From: Stercorarius parasiticus
Taxonomy: Eukaryota; Chordata; Aves; Charadriiformes; Stercorariidae
Length of the DNA stretch: 64,000 nt
Direction: 5' to 3'
NCBI GenBank assembly: GCA_013396915.1
Contig: VWZL01001369.1
Span: 62,001-126,000, forward strand
Positions 13,201 to 26,934 of this stretch are shown here, in pieces. The position numbers and the translations under genes were made by a program. Numbering within the stretch: the stretch's first letter is position 1; each line of letters starts with the position of its first letter. Below the pieces are notes generated by a model. It was not told where the DNA came from. It was given only the letters and a program-made list of their open reading frames with translations, and ran no database searches.

Positions 13201-15550
13201 TGTGCTCATTTCAGCAGCAGAACAGCATGCTATTTTCATTACTGTCTCTAATTAAATACTGGGAGGATATCCAGGACTAGCACTAAGGCATCCAGCCATA
13301 ATTTGGCTACTAGCTCATGTTTTCCCATGCTCCAGGGGCAACACAGGCTGCAGAGGAATTTCCTTTGGTCGGGAGATCCCTCCATGAGACAGGGCAAAGC
13401 CCTGGGCTGCCTCCAGGAGCCGGAGGAAGCCAGCTTGCACAGCAGTGCCCTTCTCTCTCTTAAATTTCTCCAGTGCCCTGTAGGGCCTCTCCCTTTGCAA
13501 CTGAGACAGAGACTCCTGTCAGAGGCGACTGCCCTGCTTCCAGGCCAGACAGTGTCCTGGGAGTCCATTTTCTGCTTGAAACACTCCTGTGAAATGATCT
13601 CTGCAGTTATTCAGTTGGTCCCATCTACATTTTACCTTGGTGCCCACGTGAAATAACTTGCTCAGACCCAGTTCATGGGCCATTTTGCTAGGCCAGAGGG
13701 TGCACCTGGATCTGACTGCCCATAGACAAGACACCAGCCACAGCATTTCCAAGGAGACCAACTGACCTGCCTTAGTGACCACATACCTGGTGCCAGTAGG
13801 GCAAGGCACAGCGCTCCCACCCAGACAGCCCACCGTAAGGCATGGTGTTGTCATGAACAACTCTTCTTTTTCCAATATATGCCCCTCAAACCCCTTCTGA
13901 TTGTAGCTGTCTCTCCAAATACAGTGTGAGGAGAGGTGGGATCAAGCAGGGTTTTGGAGCATGGTCCAAGTCATATAACCGTAGATTTAACAGGTATCTT
14001 TGCAGTTAGTGGTAAACCTCTGCCTGGCCCAGGAACTGCTCTGCCCTCTCCCTCTTCCAGGCACATGCAAATAGCTCTAATGGAGGTGGAAGATGCTCTT
14101 GCCCCACCGAATAGGGGCATCTCAGAATATTGTCTTGAGCCCAGGTTTCCTTCCGTTCCAAGCGGATCATCATCTGTTTCTTCACTGAGAAACAGCCTTG
14201 ACAAGTTTTGACACTGCAGGGCCTCGTTGAACCATCTCACAGTTATACCTGGGCACTTGATCTGTATTGTCCTTTTTGTTTTGTTTTGTTTTTACCTTTC
14301 TCCTATGCTGACATCTACCAAGACCAGCTCAGCTAGTTACCTCAATATTTTTTTGTTCTGTTTTTTGCAGTTCTCCAGGCAGCAGAGAAAGCTGCTGTGT
14401 GCTTCAATGTGAGGTGTGTCATCCTTGTGCTGAAGGACCACAGCCCCATGCTCAGTGAACAGCAGACATCCTGTGTGCACACACAGTGAACCATCCCACT
14501 CCATCCTGTACAGAGACGTGGATGGCGTCAATGTGAACGCATCTACGTCCATCTGGGTGGGTAGGAATATAAGATGACAGCACACCATTTACACTGGGCT
14601 GGCATCTATATTCTATGATGGGCATCATCTCCGCTATTTGAGAAATTGCCTGACCCTTTCCCCTGCAGAGACAGGGGAAGGGAACAGGCACCCAAACATT
14701 AGTCGTTTCAGTGCACATTTCCAGGTCTTTGCACAAATCCACCTTCGGTGACAGTGTCATCAGTGATGCTGGGTGTTGCGTTGCAACGGTTGAGTCATGG
14801 GCAATGCTCCCTGCGGGTGACTGTGCTGTGGGAGAGGTACCTCCCCCAGGGGTACAGCAGGCGGGTCAGGGATCCCACATGCTCACTATCTACTTCATCC
14901 AGAGTCACCAGGGAGAACCTTGCACCTCCTGGTATCTGGAGTGAGCCAGCTTGTGCTCTGGTGGGAGAATGGGGCCAGAATCCTATTGCATAAATGCTGC
15001 AAGGGTTCAGTTCTAATGCAGCATCAAAGGCACCCTTTATGGTTGAAAATACTTGCTGTTGAACGATGTTTACCAGGAAGGAGTGTCTGAAGAGGATGTT
15101 TCTGGGAGATTCAGCACCACAAGAATAATTTTGTGTTATGTATCCATTTGCCTATATCACTCACTATGGGTATCCATTACAAACAGCATAATATGTTAGA
15201 GACGAGCTGCTCCATCCTAGCAACAGCAAAAAGAGCAGAATGACATCCTCTGCAGTGCTTAACCAAAGAAGTGGAAGGTGTGAGAGTGTCAAGGTGATGG
15301 CGTACAGAGTACAAAGACACAAACTTCATGGGACCAAGGAAAATGACAGCGATTTAATGCCCCATCCTAAAACAAAAGCACCCATGTGTGCAGCAAAAAT
15401 ATGAGTCCAGGGAGTTACTCAGAGGAAATGTGTGAGAAGTGATAAAGAAATGTGATGCATATGATGACCTGCAATTAAAATACAGTTGACAAGTGGATCA
15501 GTTCTGCAGAGCCGTGAGAGAAGTTAAAGCTCAAAAAAGACAAGTAGCTA
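7218..15550. other. Intergenic DNA between CR1 copies
   Basis: About 8.3 kb without recognisable exons, RNA genes or mobile elements. The open frames are all short and overlap on both strands, as expected of non-coding DNA. Confidence 0.55.
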
Positions 15551-15994
15551 CTGGAGAGAGTCCAGTGGAGGGCTAGGAGGATGATCAAGGGACTTGAGCA
15601 CCTCTCTTATGAAGGGTCTGTTTAGCCTGCAGAAGAGAAGACTGAGAGAGGATCTCATCAATGCTTATAAATATCTAAAGGGCGGGTGTCAAGAGGATGG
15701 GGTCAGGCTCTTCTCAGTAGTGCCCAGAGACAGGACAAGCGGCAATGCACACAAACTGGAACACAGGAAGTTCCATCTCAATACGAGGAAAAACTTCTTT
15801 ACTTTGAGGGTGGCAGAGCACTGGAACAGGCTGCCCAGAGAGGTAGTGGAGTCTCCGTCTCTGCAGACATTCAAAACCCGCCTGGACGCATTCCTGTGCC
15901 ACCTGCTCTGGGTGACCCTGCTCTGGCAGGGGGTTGGACTAGATGATCTCCAGAGGTCCCTTCCAACCCTTACCGTTCCATGATTCTGTGATTC
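15551..15994 (+). mobile_element. CR1 LINE 3' fragment
   Basis: This is a plus-strand CR1 3' end of about 440 bases. It begins in the GGAGAGAGTCCAGTGGAGGG region, passes through GAAAAACTTCTTTACTTTGA and CACTGGAACAGGCTGCCCAG, and ends with GGTTGGACTAGATGATCTCC, CCTTCCAACCC and TGATTCTGTGATTC. The block wording differs from the copy at 6415, which suggests another CR1 subfamily. The reading frame crossing it (15594-15983) is repeat-derived, not a host gene. Confidence 0.95.
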
Positions 15995-17608
15995 ACTCTG
16001 TGAGGTGGGTTTGGAGGGGAGGCAGAGTGAGTCCCCCTGGCTCTGCAACCTCTTCCAGCCCCTTCCCTCCTCCCAGAGGCTGAGCGCTGCTTCAGGGAAG
16101 GGATTTTGTTAGAGTCTAGCTACTAGAAGGGGAGGTCATATTTAATCCCTTTCTCAGTGCCTGATGGGAAAAGGAGTGAAGACTGGAGGTAACGCGTTGG
16201 GGGGCGAGGGTGCAGAAGTTCGGAAAATGAGTATGCTGCTAACACAGCCATAGTGACAGCCCTTTGCACTCTGCCCATGGGATAGGCTTGGTGGTACGAA
16301 GAAAAGCACTTTGTTAATAAAAATGCTCTGATTAACGTGTGTTATTTGAGCCAAAGGGGGTTGAAGTAAACAAGGCTTTGGGCAGTGATGCTGGCAGTGA
16401 GTCCCAGGAGAGGGGTGGTATTGGGGTGTCAGTCCCTTTACCACAGCTGCTGCAGCACGTGCCAGGCTTGCACGGGGTCCCCGCTCACATCCAAGAAATT
16501 TATTGACCATTGCAGATGAACATAGGATTAACAGACTTTCACCTTTTGACTCATTCAGTAGTTTTCAAGAGGGCCTTGTCAAAAGTCACTGACAGTGACT
16601 TTGTCGTGAACAAAAGCAGACATAAAGAGAGTTGTGCAATTTTGTTCTGTTTTTATCAGAGAGCCTGCTCTGCTGCTCTCTCGTCATCTACATTGGGTAA
16701 AAAAAAAAAAAAAANAAAAAGGAAAGAAAAGAAAAATATGAAAATATGAGGCAGTGTTTTACCACTCACTCTAGCTTGCCCAGACAGCCTCTGTGGCTCC
16801 CTGGCCAGCTTGCTCCTCCTGCAGCCAAGGTGAACACACAAGCAACAGAGCTGTGAGCTTGCTCCATTCATCTCAACTGAGCCTTAAATTCAAAGTCTAT
16901 TTTAATCATTAAAATGCCATCACCAGTTTGATCCTTGAGACTTTCCTGACTGCTCCAATATGGAGTGTATTAAATACTTTTAAAGTCCAGGCAGAGTTAG
17001 TTCTGTTGCATGTTTTCCCCGTGGCTCCATTATTGTGAGCCATTTTAAGGAATGTCTGAGCTGTGATCCTTGACAACACAGGAACACCTAAGCTTGTAGG
17101 TGCCTGTGTGTATGTTTATAATCAGCTGTATTTAGCTACTTAATTGTCTTAAATCTTGCTTCTAAGGCATGTGCATTTTGTCGCTTGTGTCCAGAGCAAG
17201 GGGGATGGTGGCTCAGGTCTGTGCCATCCCACAGCTCTCTGCCCCTTCGTAGCGGACCTGGAGGACTGAGACCAGCCACAGCAGCACATAGTCCATCACT
17301 GTACCTCGCATGGCTGGCAGAGGTGGGTTTAATTGAAGTCTGCAGGCCTTGCATTGGTGCTATCAATAAACATTAGTGTGTTCCTTCTTGTTGACACTTC
17401 TGCAAGGAGAGTCCTTTCGTATAGACAGCTCGACAAGACATTCACTCCTGGTAACTGCTTGAATTGCTCCAGGTGCACTCAGTAGTCCAGGCACTGATGA
17501 GCTGTGCATGGCAGCTGTTTTCTGCTTAGTGCAATTGCTCCACAAGAGAAACATGGTCACCCACACACCCACACAGAGCTGCTGCTTCTCAACAAGTGAA
17601 AATAGGAA

Positions 17609-17646
17609 TGTATATATGTACAAATGTGTATACATATACATATACG
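17609..17646. repeat. Imperfect TA/TG/CA dinucleotide repeat
   Basis: Degenerate alternating purine-pyrimidine sequence (TATATATGTAC then GTGTATACATATACATATAC) in the intergenic region. Confidence 0.7.
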
Positions 17647-20050
17647 TGATTTTTCACACCAAGCATAGATTATTTCATATGTCTTTCACTGATTGAAATA
17701 TAATAAGCTTTCCTAAGGTACTAGTTTCAAAAGCTCAGTAAGCAGTTAGTGATTTCTGTACTATACAAGCTTTTCGGAAAGCCTTAACTCACAGACGTGT
17801 ACCATGAACTCCATGCTGAACTAAAGCTTGTTAACTGATGTCAAACACCAACTCACCACCTTGACATGGATGGTTGCTCAAAGTAAGCAGACGTTAACTC
17901 CCCTCTGTATTGGAGGAAGTTGCTACTTTATTTGTGGTGAGATGATAAAATAAGTTGTAGATGGACTAAAATAGGATCCCAATCCACCATGCCAACGGTT
18001 AAGCTGTTCACCACTTCTTTTCTTCAGGGCCTGACTTACTCTACACAAGCTGTCCCGTAGACGTTCACTCCAAGGACTTTTTCTCTCTGTGTCCCAGGAC
18101 TGTGACAGCAGGAGGTCCCTCCCTTGCCTTGTGAGCTAGCTGTGGGCCCTCTCTCTCAATACTTGCTGGACACAGAGATTTAGCCCTACCCTAAGGGCGC
18201 TCCCAGCATCCCTCCATCCACCATCACCCTCTGTGCTCAGAAGCTCACTGGGAAACAGTTCTTCAGCCAGGATTATGCCCCTGCACTGCCCTGCCCCATC
18301 CATCAGCCCTCCCCAGAGACGCCCAGGAGGGAGGTGGGGGCCAGGCAAGCAGCAGAGCTGGGCACCTTGACAGAGCATGTCCAGGATGTCGTGGGATGCC
18401 CGGGGCTGGGCAGTCCTTCATCTTGCTGTAGCCTGCCTCATGATCACACTCAGGCATTTTTAGCTGTTAATTAAGGAATCTTCAGAAGCCTTGTGCTTCC
18501 CTCTCCTCTAACAAGCGCGGTTATGTTGCTTGCTGTGCAAGCCTTGCTGCAAATGTCAAGGTTGTGTTTTCTATTGTGTGCTTGTTTCCTCTTCCAGGGA
18601 ACATTTGCTTCACCGTGGGTGGTGCACTCACCTTGTCTCACCTACCACTGCTAGCGACACCGAGAGGCACATATTTTGTTTACTTTTACACACCCAGCCG
18701 TCCTTTCCAGAGCTTTGGCATAAGAGCAGCTGTGGGGATCTGCAGATGTGCTCTTCCCTTTGGCTGTAACAGGAGACAATGCAGCCGAGCTCCGCTTCCC
18801 CACCATATTAATTATTAATGAAGCTGAACACTGGAGCAGTTCAGCTGAAGCAGCACGAAGGAGAAAGGGTGATTCATACCCATTCTTGCCAATCCTTTCA
18901 GAGTAATTCACTGGATTTCCAGTGACCCACAATGAAAGCCCCCTTCCCTCCCCTTTTTTAAGTCAGGTACAAAACTCCACCCTGACAGAGGAAATTTCAG
19001 TTTATCAGACGCAGAGTAGTCTGTGTATGATTCCATCAGGCCACATACAAACCATACCTGAAACGCAATATGGAGTTCTGTATATGTAGCCTGCTTCAAA
19101 GTTTTTTTTTTCACCTATTGATCTATTTTTCACAATAATATGCTGCTCTGTACGGAAATGAATGCATAGAGATCAGCGTGTGCCCAAAGCAGCATTTCCC
19201 ATCCAGCATAAACACACCAAATACCACTGCGGCAGCCGGTGACCGGCCCAGCTGCTCCTCCACACCGGCAGCATGGCAGCAGGGCGTGCATACCGGGGTC
19301 ACGGTGCTGCCAGCAGCACCCCTGCAGCGAGGGTCCCCATGGGTGCATGACCTGTCCCCAGGGAGCGGTGGGAACCCACTGCCTGCTACAGGGTAGCTAC
19401 TGGGAGGGGAAAGGGATTTCACCTCTGCTCCCCCAGAATCCAGTACAGCAGAGGAAAGCTTGGGTACCACCGTGAGGATAGCTTTTCCTAAAAGGAGCCA
19501 AACCCTGAAATCTGTTATCCAGGAAAAAAGACACCACTGGTGCTACCAGGGAGGGCCGTGACTACAAGGGGAGCTGCAGGGCTCTGCAGAGAAGCAGAAA
19601 ATTGCTCAAATGTCTCTAAAAAATAAACCTCTGGGCTTTTAAGGTTGGCTGGGCGTAAACAAGAGCACAGGTAGCCCAAAACCTGACCCTGCTTGCCACA
19701 CCACTCCAGACTCGTCCCGGCACAACGTTGCTGTTGTACTCAGTTGTGATTTTTGCTGCTCACCACTCACGAAGGCCTGGGGATTTTGCCAGCACATCAA
19801 CCTGCCAGATAAACATCCTGCATTGCCACCCACGCTTCCTCCTGCCTGACAGCTTGTGCAAACAGCCCATCTGGAGCACACGGGCTCCATTGCTGCCGAT
19901 GCAGCCGTTTCAAGGAGAAACAGTGCCGGAGCCCCGCCACCATCCCGTCTGGCAGAGCACTGGGACCAGCAAACCCAGCAGAGCAGAAGGCCCTAGGTTT
20001 GAAGTCACCTGAGGGAAACACAAGGGCTGAATGGGATCTGCAACAACATT

Positions 20051-20130
20051 TGTCCCTGCCCAGGGCAGGGGGGTTGGAACTAGATGATCTTTAAGGTCCC
20101 TTCCAACCCGAACCATCCTATGATTCTATA
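20051..20130 (+). mobile_element. Short CR1 3'-terminal fragment
   Basis: Only the last 80 bases or so of a CR1 are present: CAGGGGGGTTGGAACTAGAT, then ATGATCTTTAAGGTCCCTTC and a degraded ATTCTATATT end. Severe 5' truncation is typical of CR1 insertions. Confidence 0.93.
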
Positions 20131-23100
20131 TTTTAAAAGGGCAACCCCACCAGTGTCTCTGGACAGCTGCAGGCCAGTGAGAAGCACCAGAAGGTATTAA
20201 TATTTATGAAGGTGGGGTGTGCATGGGGAATTTTGGTGGGGAAAAAAGGGACAATGCCATCTAATAAAGTGTGAGTTTGAGACTTCCTTTGCCTGGCTGC
20301 AGGGGAAAAAAACCCCACCATGACTAGTTCTGTTACAAATCAGGCTGCTGAAGGCTTTTTCAGCTCAAAGTCTAATGGATAAATTGTTTGAATACTAATG
20401 GTGTTCATTAATACCAATTACTGACTGTGGAGGAGGGTGTGAGGAGACAGCCTGAGTCTTAGGGCTCCCGCAGGATTCTCCCTGCTGGGGACGCTGCCCG
20501 GCACCACATCTGCCCTGGCCTTGCAGCGCTGTCGAGCATTGCAGATCAGAGGCTACAGTTCGCTGCAAAAACCATAGCACTCCACTCCTGATTTGGGAAG
20601 CAGGATTTAAAGACCCTTTAAATCTACAAGATGCCTCCCCTCCAGTGTTGGCTGCTACCAAGCAAGGCGGTAGCGGGGGCAGCGACGCTGCAGGGCAACC
20701 CAGAGGAGCATGGCAGGTGCCACAGCGGCTGCCAGCACCACCCGGGAGACTTTTGGGGGTGTATTTCAGGGCACTGACAGTTTTCTGGGGTACCTGTCCC
20801 TCCCATGGCTTCAGAGCAGCTGGCACCTCAGCCTGTGTGCTGCCTTCAGCAATGAGCATCTTCTCTGGCTGAGCCATGGCAAGTCTGCTGCAGCACTGCG
20901 CCAGCAAGAGAGCCACTGCACAGCCCGAAACACCAGTACCTAACAGCCTCACATCACAGTGGCATTTTTTCGGTTGAGATTTGTAGCTCTTTAATCCTTT
21001 CCAGAGCAGCAGAGTGTCTGTGGCTGAGATATTCCCTGAGTGAGGCTTCGTTCCTTGGTTTTCTCCCGTTTCTCCCTCTCTGTCCCCAGTCCTGGAGCCC
21101 CTCCACAGCTTTTCAGCAGGAAGGCCCAGGTGCTTACAGCGCTGTGGGGCTGTGGAGATCAGAGCACAGAGCAGGAGGTTGTATGTTTGCTAAGAAGTGT
21201 CAAAAGCCTGGGCCACATTGTAATAATCTCGTTTTCAAATCTTTTCCCCCCTGTTTTTCTCTAAATTTCCTTGAAACATTTCCCCCTTTCCCTTCTTTCC
21301 TCACTTGTGTGTTTCCCTGAGGGTTTCATACTCGACTTCAAGGGAATTCCAGGCAGACCATTTTTGATAGGTTTCAATGAGATGTCATTAGCTAATTGCA
21401 CCTAAGGATAACTTATATGAGTAACCTTCAGCAAAACTGGAGGTGTTACAGAGATAACCTTCTCCGGAAAAAAAACACTAGCCAAAAAAAAAAAAGTAAA
21501 ACCCACCTGACACCTACTGTATCCTAAGCATGTTCCTGCTACATACAGACACTAAGTTCTCTAATTAAATGGTATTGTACCGAAGGACAGTACTCACTGC
21601 CCTGCGCCTCTCCCCACTCCACATGGCACCTTGCCGCTTTCTGCAGCCACCGGGTGCCGTGGCGGTGGATAGCAGAGCACCCCCAGGAGGGTCTCTGCCA
21701 CTCCTTTCATATTTGGGATGCACCAGGAACCATCATGCTTCTTTGATGGACAATATTTGCCAGGGAAATGATGCCTCTGGCAAAGCAGCTTTTTCCTCTG
21801 GTAATCCAGGAGACGGCTGCTAATTGTAAGCATTGGAGTTCCTGTCCCCCCCCGCCCCCGCCACCAGGAAACACAGCCCACACACCAACACCAGCTGCCT
21901 ACAGGGCTGTCCTCTAACTTTTGAATCCATGTGCCAAATTTTACCACATTTAAGAGCCTAAATTTCTAATAGTTTCATGAAAATAAACAGCCAGCTGGAG
22001 GAGAAAACCCCCACATGCACATCTACCCATGCAAGGGTAGGCTCAGCTGGGAGCTTACGACTTCAGAAAAAACACCAAAGCAGAAGAAAACCAGTCTCAT
22101 AAACTCTGTGACTCACAGAAGTGCGTGGCTGTCTTATGGCGCGTGTTCGACTGCCGTTGAGGAGTCCCTGGGAGTGTGTGAGGTGGGACGCTCTCGTGCT
22201 CTGCATCGTCCTGCAGCCCAGCACCGTGCTTAGGCACGTCTCCAGACAAGCTGCAAAGATTTCCTCTGCGGAGAATTTCTTTCGGCGCTGGCAGTACAGT
22301 GCTCCCTCCTGCAGGGATTTCGGCACTGTGTCACCCGGAGGGTGAGAAACTGGGGGAGGGGGCCAGGCCATCCTCCAGTTGTTGGTTGTGGGGCATGTCT
22401 AAGCACCAAGCACGGAGGGAGGCTCTGCAGCTCCTGAATAAGAGGTGTAAGTGCCTTCCTTAGGGATGGGGGAAGAGCAGTACAGGAAGCACAAGCTCCA
22501 GGACCTTGGTGAGGCCATCCAAGTGCAAAGTTGTTTGAGGTACATGAAAGACGCATGTTTGAAAACGCACACATACATCTGTGCACACACAGCTTGGTCA
22601 TCCTGCAAGAGCAGAAAGCAGGACCCTGCCTCCATGAACTGCACCATCCCTTCCTGCGACAGAGGTGTCTTCTCCCCAGGAGGGACCAGCCACATTGACC
22701 AATACAGTGAACCAGCCCTCTGAAACTCAGCTACTCGATGATGGGAGGAGGAAACCCAAAGCCAAACACATTTTTGGGTAAGAGAAAGAACTGGACCAGC
22801 GCAGTCCTTTTGGATGCCCTCACCCCACTGGCAGCCCAGCTGATGAGGGCTGTGCTCATTAAAAAAATGGGGGGAGACACCTGTGCAATTACACCCTGCT
22901 GCCTCAGTTCAGCTGAGGAAAACAGGGGCAACACCAAGCTGCTGACGCAGGGTGACACACAGCTGCAGTGGTGAACAGCAGTGTGCGATGGTTGGCGTGC
23001 TGCAGCCCCATCTCCCCTCCCCGCACAGCTCACGAGCCCAGGACCACACACTGGCATGAGGAGGGATATGACTCACAGCACCCCTAAATCCAGCCATGTC

Positions 23101-26100
23101 CTTTCCCTCCTACAAGCATGTGGGGAAGGAGATGAACAATGCAGAAGGTTAAAATGAGAACATCAGCTCAGAGTGGACGCTGTTACTAGAAACAAGAGAC
23201 AGAAAGCTTTTCACCTGCAAAGAAAATATGTTGCTATTTTGCAATAAAGAGCCTTACTGCTTTATGGTTTGAAAATTACTGTAACAGAAAAAGCCCTTCC
23301 AATGAGCACCTCCCTCTCCTTCACCCCACACCCCTACTCCATCATTTGCACAGAGGATCAGCCTATTGTCAGGCTGAGCTAAACCAAAGTGAATTGCACT
23401 TAAGGGTAGGACCCATGTCACTAAGCAGTGTGTGTGGCTCCCAGCACACACAGCACATTGCTCACTTGTAACGGTGATGTTCCCCTGGCTCCCGGTGCCC
23501 AGCAAGGTACCTGCAAGCACAAAGGGTGAATGAAACCAGCTGATGCAGCTGCTCCGTCCTGCAGCCTGAATTTGTCACACATCAGCTTCCAGGGATGTGG
23601 CTCCCTTGCCGTCAGTTGGCTTTGCCTGCTAGACAAAAAGACGGACTGAGGGACTATCACATTTCTGTCCCCCCATGATCAAACCATATCTTAACCTCCT
23701 CTTGGGTGAGATAAATAGGTCATATTGATGGAATCTGCTCGACAGAAATATTCTGGGTTGTTAAATTATTTTTCCATTGCATTTTTTTTCCCCTCAAACT
23801 GCATTTCCGAGCATCACTACCAAACCTGAACACCATAATTTCAATAACATCCTTAGAAATGCATAACGTCCTTGAAAATACTGAAGGTTGTTTAAATAGT
23901 CTCCCATTTACTGCTTCTCATGCATTTTTTTAGCCCTTTTTCAGGCACAGCTTTGTAAGGGATATTTCTCTGCAGCTGTCATCAGCACAGCATCATCTCA
24001 CGCACGCCGTATCATTGCTTCCTTGGTAGTCTCTCACCTGACAAATGTGTCCCACAGTCTTTATCCCCAGATGCATGGGGTTATTAGAGACAAACTGGGG
24101 TGTGGGTAGCTTATGGGAGGGAATGAGAGAGAGCATGAGAGAGTAAGCAAGATTGCTCTGATGCAGGGCTACAGCTGCTTCCTTGTTTGCTGCAACCTTT
24201 GTCTTTGTGGTACATGCAATAAATAAACACATACAATTTTAAAACTCCACAGAGTGCTTCTGTTCTCCTTCCATGCCATGGCAAAGATCCTAAAACCCAG
24301 AACTGCTTTACATGGCACCCTGTAACAAACCCAGATGCCAGGGGAGGTCCACAGCCAGCGGGATTATCAAGTCAGCTCTACATCAGCTGATCCTGCTCTT
24401 TCCATCAGAGGGGCACTGCTCAGCCTCTCTGCACTCAAGTGAACTCTTGCATCAAGCAGGCTTTCTATCAGACTTCAACCCACACCACAGTTTAGGAGGT
24501 CTAGTCCTGGCCACGGTAGGGACAGCCAGTGTAAGGCACTAACCAGAGTCTGGGAATGCAATGGGCTGTGCACAGCTCTGAGCTTGGTCGGCACTGCAGT
24601 CAGTCAAGGTTTTGAAAACTGAAGTTCGTAAGAGATTTGCAGTATTAGTTTTCTGGAGAGTTTCAACTATCAGAAGGTACTGAAGTTTTTTAAACCACCT
24701 TTAAGTGTCCCTGTCTAGCCCCATGTAATAAGGCTCATAGGCATTTCCCATAAGCCAAGTCCTACACATGTCCAACAAACACACATGCCAACTGTACTTT
24801 GATTACTACATGCTGCATAACTTGTATTTTCCTTTCCGGCCTTCTTCAGATAAACAATGGTCTCTAAACGTTAGAGATGCTGATATTGTAGGCATGTGAG
24901 CTCTGTCGATGCTGGCGGAGGACAGGGCGAGGGCTGGTGGGAGTGAGTTCACCGTTTGGAGGCAACCATGCAACGTGACTGCTGAGTTTTTGACCTGCAT
25001 TTCCTGTATGCACAGCTCATGAGCACTAGACGGTTAATGCCGTCTGGGGCCACATGTGTATGACATCATCATCCTCTTCCTCCTCCCATGGTAAGGGCTT
25101 GTTCAGCAGAGACAGTCATCCCACGTTTTTAGTCTTTAAAGCTGTGCTAAACACTGCATTGTGTCAAACAACTTTTGACTTTCTAAATGTCCATCTTAAA
25201 TACATGCATCGTTCTTACTACCACAATAACTCCAAGGTCCTAAAAAGTTTTTCTTTGTAAGAAGGAAACAAAATACAGCTTTGTACCCAGGGAACTGAGA
25301 CAAAACCAAACTCAAACTCAGTTCTCTTAATGTCCATATCCAAACCACGTGATCGCCTTTGAGGGAATGAGATCATTTTAGTTGGAGGGCATTTCCCTGC
25401 CCAGGTTTTGCTCACAGTTTGTCACTTTGATTTCCATTTGGACTTCCTATTCCCCTTTACTACTTTTGCAGATTTCTCAACCAGTTTGACAGGAGGAAGC
25501 TGGAGATTTTCTTTACCCCGCAGGCTAAACTAAATTGAATTAGCTAAAGGCTCTTGCAATATCTTTGAACCTTTGCAGGTTTGGGGGTTTTTTTTGCTTT
25601 GGGGTTTTTTTGTGCGTTTGGTTTTTTTTTCCTGGAAAAACTAAGCAAAATTATTCACAGCTGGTAGAGAAACTGGGCTGGTCATTCCAGTAAACACTAT
25701 ATGTGCCAGCAGCTGTGACTTTTGTTTTCAATGCAGCAAAGAAATCAAGCAAACCAAGTTGCAGCTCTTCAGACTATTTGTCTCATTAGGAAATAGAGTC
25801 ATTAACTCAAAAATACATTCCGCTCCTATAGCAGCAGCTGGCTGCAGTAAAACAGGGGATACATTTCGGTTTTGCTCTGAAACTTGCCTATTCTGATGCA
25901 TTTTTGCTATGCACAGACTGACAAAGTGCTGCCAGAGGATATGGGAAGCAGTGGCCTAATCCTGCCAGCTTCCAGCTCACCATGTGCACAGCCGTAGTGC
26001 CCAAGTCCCTTATGAAAAGGAAGAATTTGGAATTCCTTCTTCCCTTCATAATAGCCATGATGCATACAAACCGTTTTCCCCTTAGGGCCGCTGGGAACGT

Positions 26101-26200
26101 GTGAGGATGAGCCAACAGCGACAGGCACCACCTGGTTTACCCACCCCACCGTGCTCAGCGCAGCATCCTTCATCCTCCCAGCTCAGCACTTACCAGCCTT

Positions 26201-26909
26201 GTCTGCCACCAAGGCGTGATTAAAAAGCAGTTCTAAGGATTGGTACTCCTTGCAAACTAACCCCAAAGCCAAAGAAGGATCTGAGAGACTTAAGAAAAAA
26301 AATGGACATACAATTTTTTTGTATTCAGTCAGAAAGTATTTTCAGATAAGCAAACAACCCACCCCCAAACAACAAAACTCTCACTCTGATCAAGGAGAAG
26401 TGTGTGAAATCCACTTCAAGAGCTGGACCTGCATTAAGACCACATTTCTTCTTCAATGACTTTTATTTAAAAAAAACAGTTTCTTTTTATCATCCATTTA
26501 GAGCCAAGATTGCCATATTTAACTATGGTACTCTTCTTCTTTTTGGTATCCCTGTGTATTGCTCCTCTAAGAAACTTGTCGTCTTCTAGTTTCTTTAAAG
26601 CTGAAGTTTTATTTTCTCAGGACAGAGAACGAAGGCAATTGTAACATTTCCTGAAAACAGAGATCGAGCGCCTTTTTATGTAACAGTATAGCACTTTTGT
26701 GGATTAGACTTCTTTATGAAATACCACATTTGATTGACTTTTCTGATTTGAGCCACATTTATTTTGTATTATCTACGCAAAACAGTATGATGACAAAAAT
26801 ATGGTAATCAAATTACTCTGGAAATATACTTTCTCTTAACATGTCACAACTACAGGATGTATGTAAAAAAAAAACTTAACTTGCAAAAGAAAATCAGATA
26901 CAGTAACTC
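26201..26909. other. AT-rich stretch beyond the candidate PDE4D 3' end
   Basis: This may be a distal extension of the PDE4D 3' UTR, because further minus-strand AATAAA signals occur near 26,757, 26,604 and 26,461. It is otherwise featureless. Confidence 0.45.
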
Positions 26910-26928
26910 GGCAGAATCAACCCATGCT

Positions 26929-26934
26929 TTTATT
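26929..26934 (-). terminator. Candidate distal poly(A) signal for PDE4D (AATAAA)
   Basis: A canonical AATAAA is read on the minus strand about 4.2 kb after the stop codon. Cleavage would be expected some 10-30 nt further, near 26,900-26,919. Other AATAAA copies lie both upstream and a little downstream (near 26,757, 26,604 and 26,461), so this is one candidate among several. Confidence 0.35.

Larger units (their letters stand above)
15995..26200. other. Intergenic DNA downstream of PDE4D
   Basis: Apart from the short CR1 at 20051 and a poly(A) run with an N at 16715, nothing is recognised. GC-rich patches (around 19,200-19,400 and 20,450-20,930) produce longer chance frames, the largest 185 residues on the minus strand. 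No exon of the expected neighbour RAB3C was seen. Confidence 0.55.

Noticed and set aside
15594..15983. 129-residue plus-strand frame with an apparent conserved motif ([14 protein letters not shown])
   Set aside because: It is the translated 3' end of a CR1 element, not a host gene.
20395..20952. 185-residue minus-strand open frame with a hydrophobic, signal-peptide-like start
   Set aside because: It lies in a GC-rich patch with overlapping frames on both strands. It has low-complexity Pro/Ser/Gln content, no recognisable domain and no splice context. It is best explained by chance.
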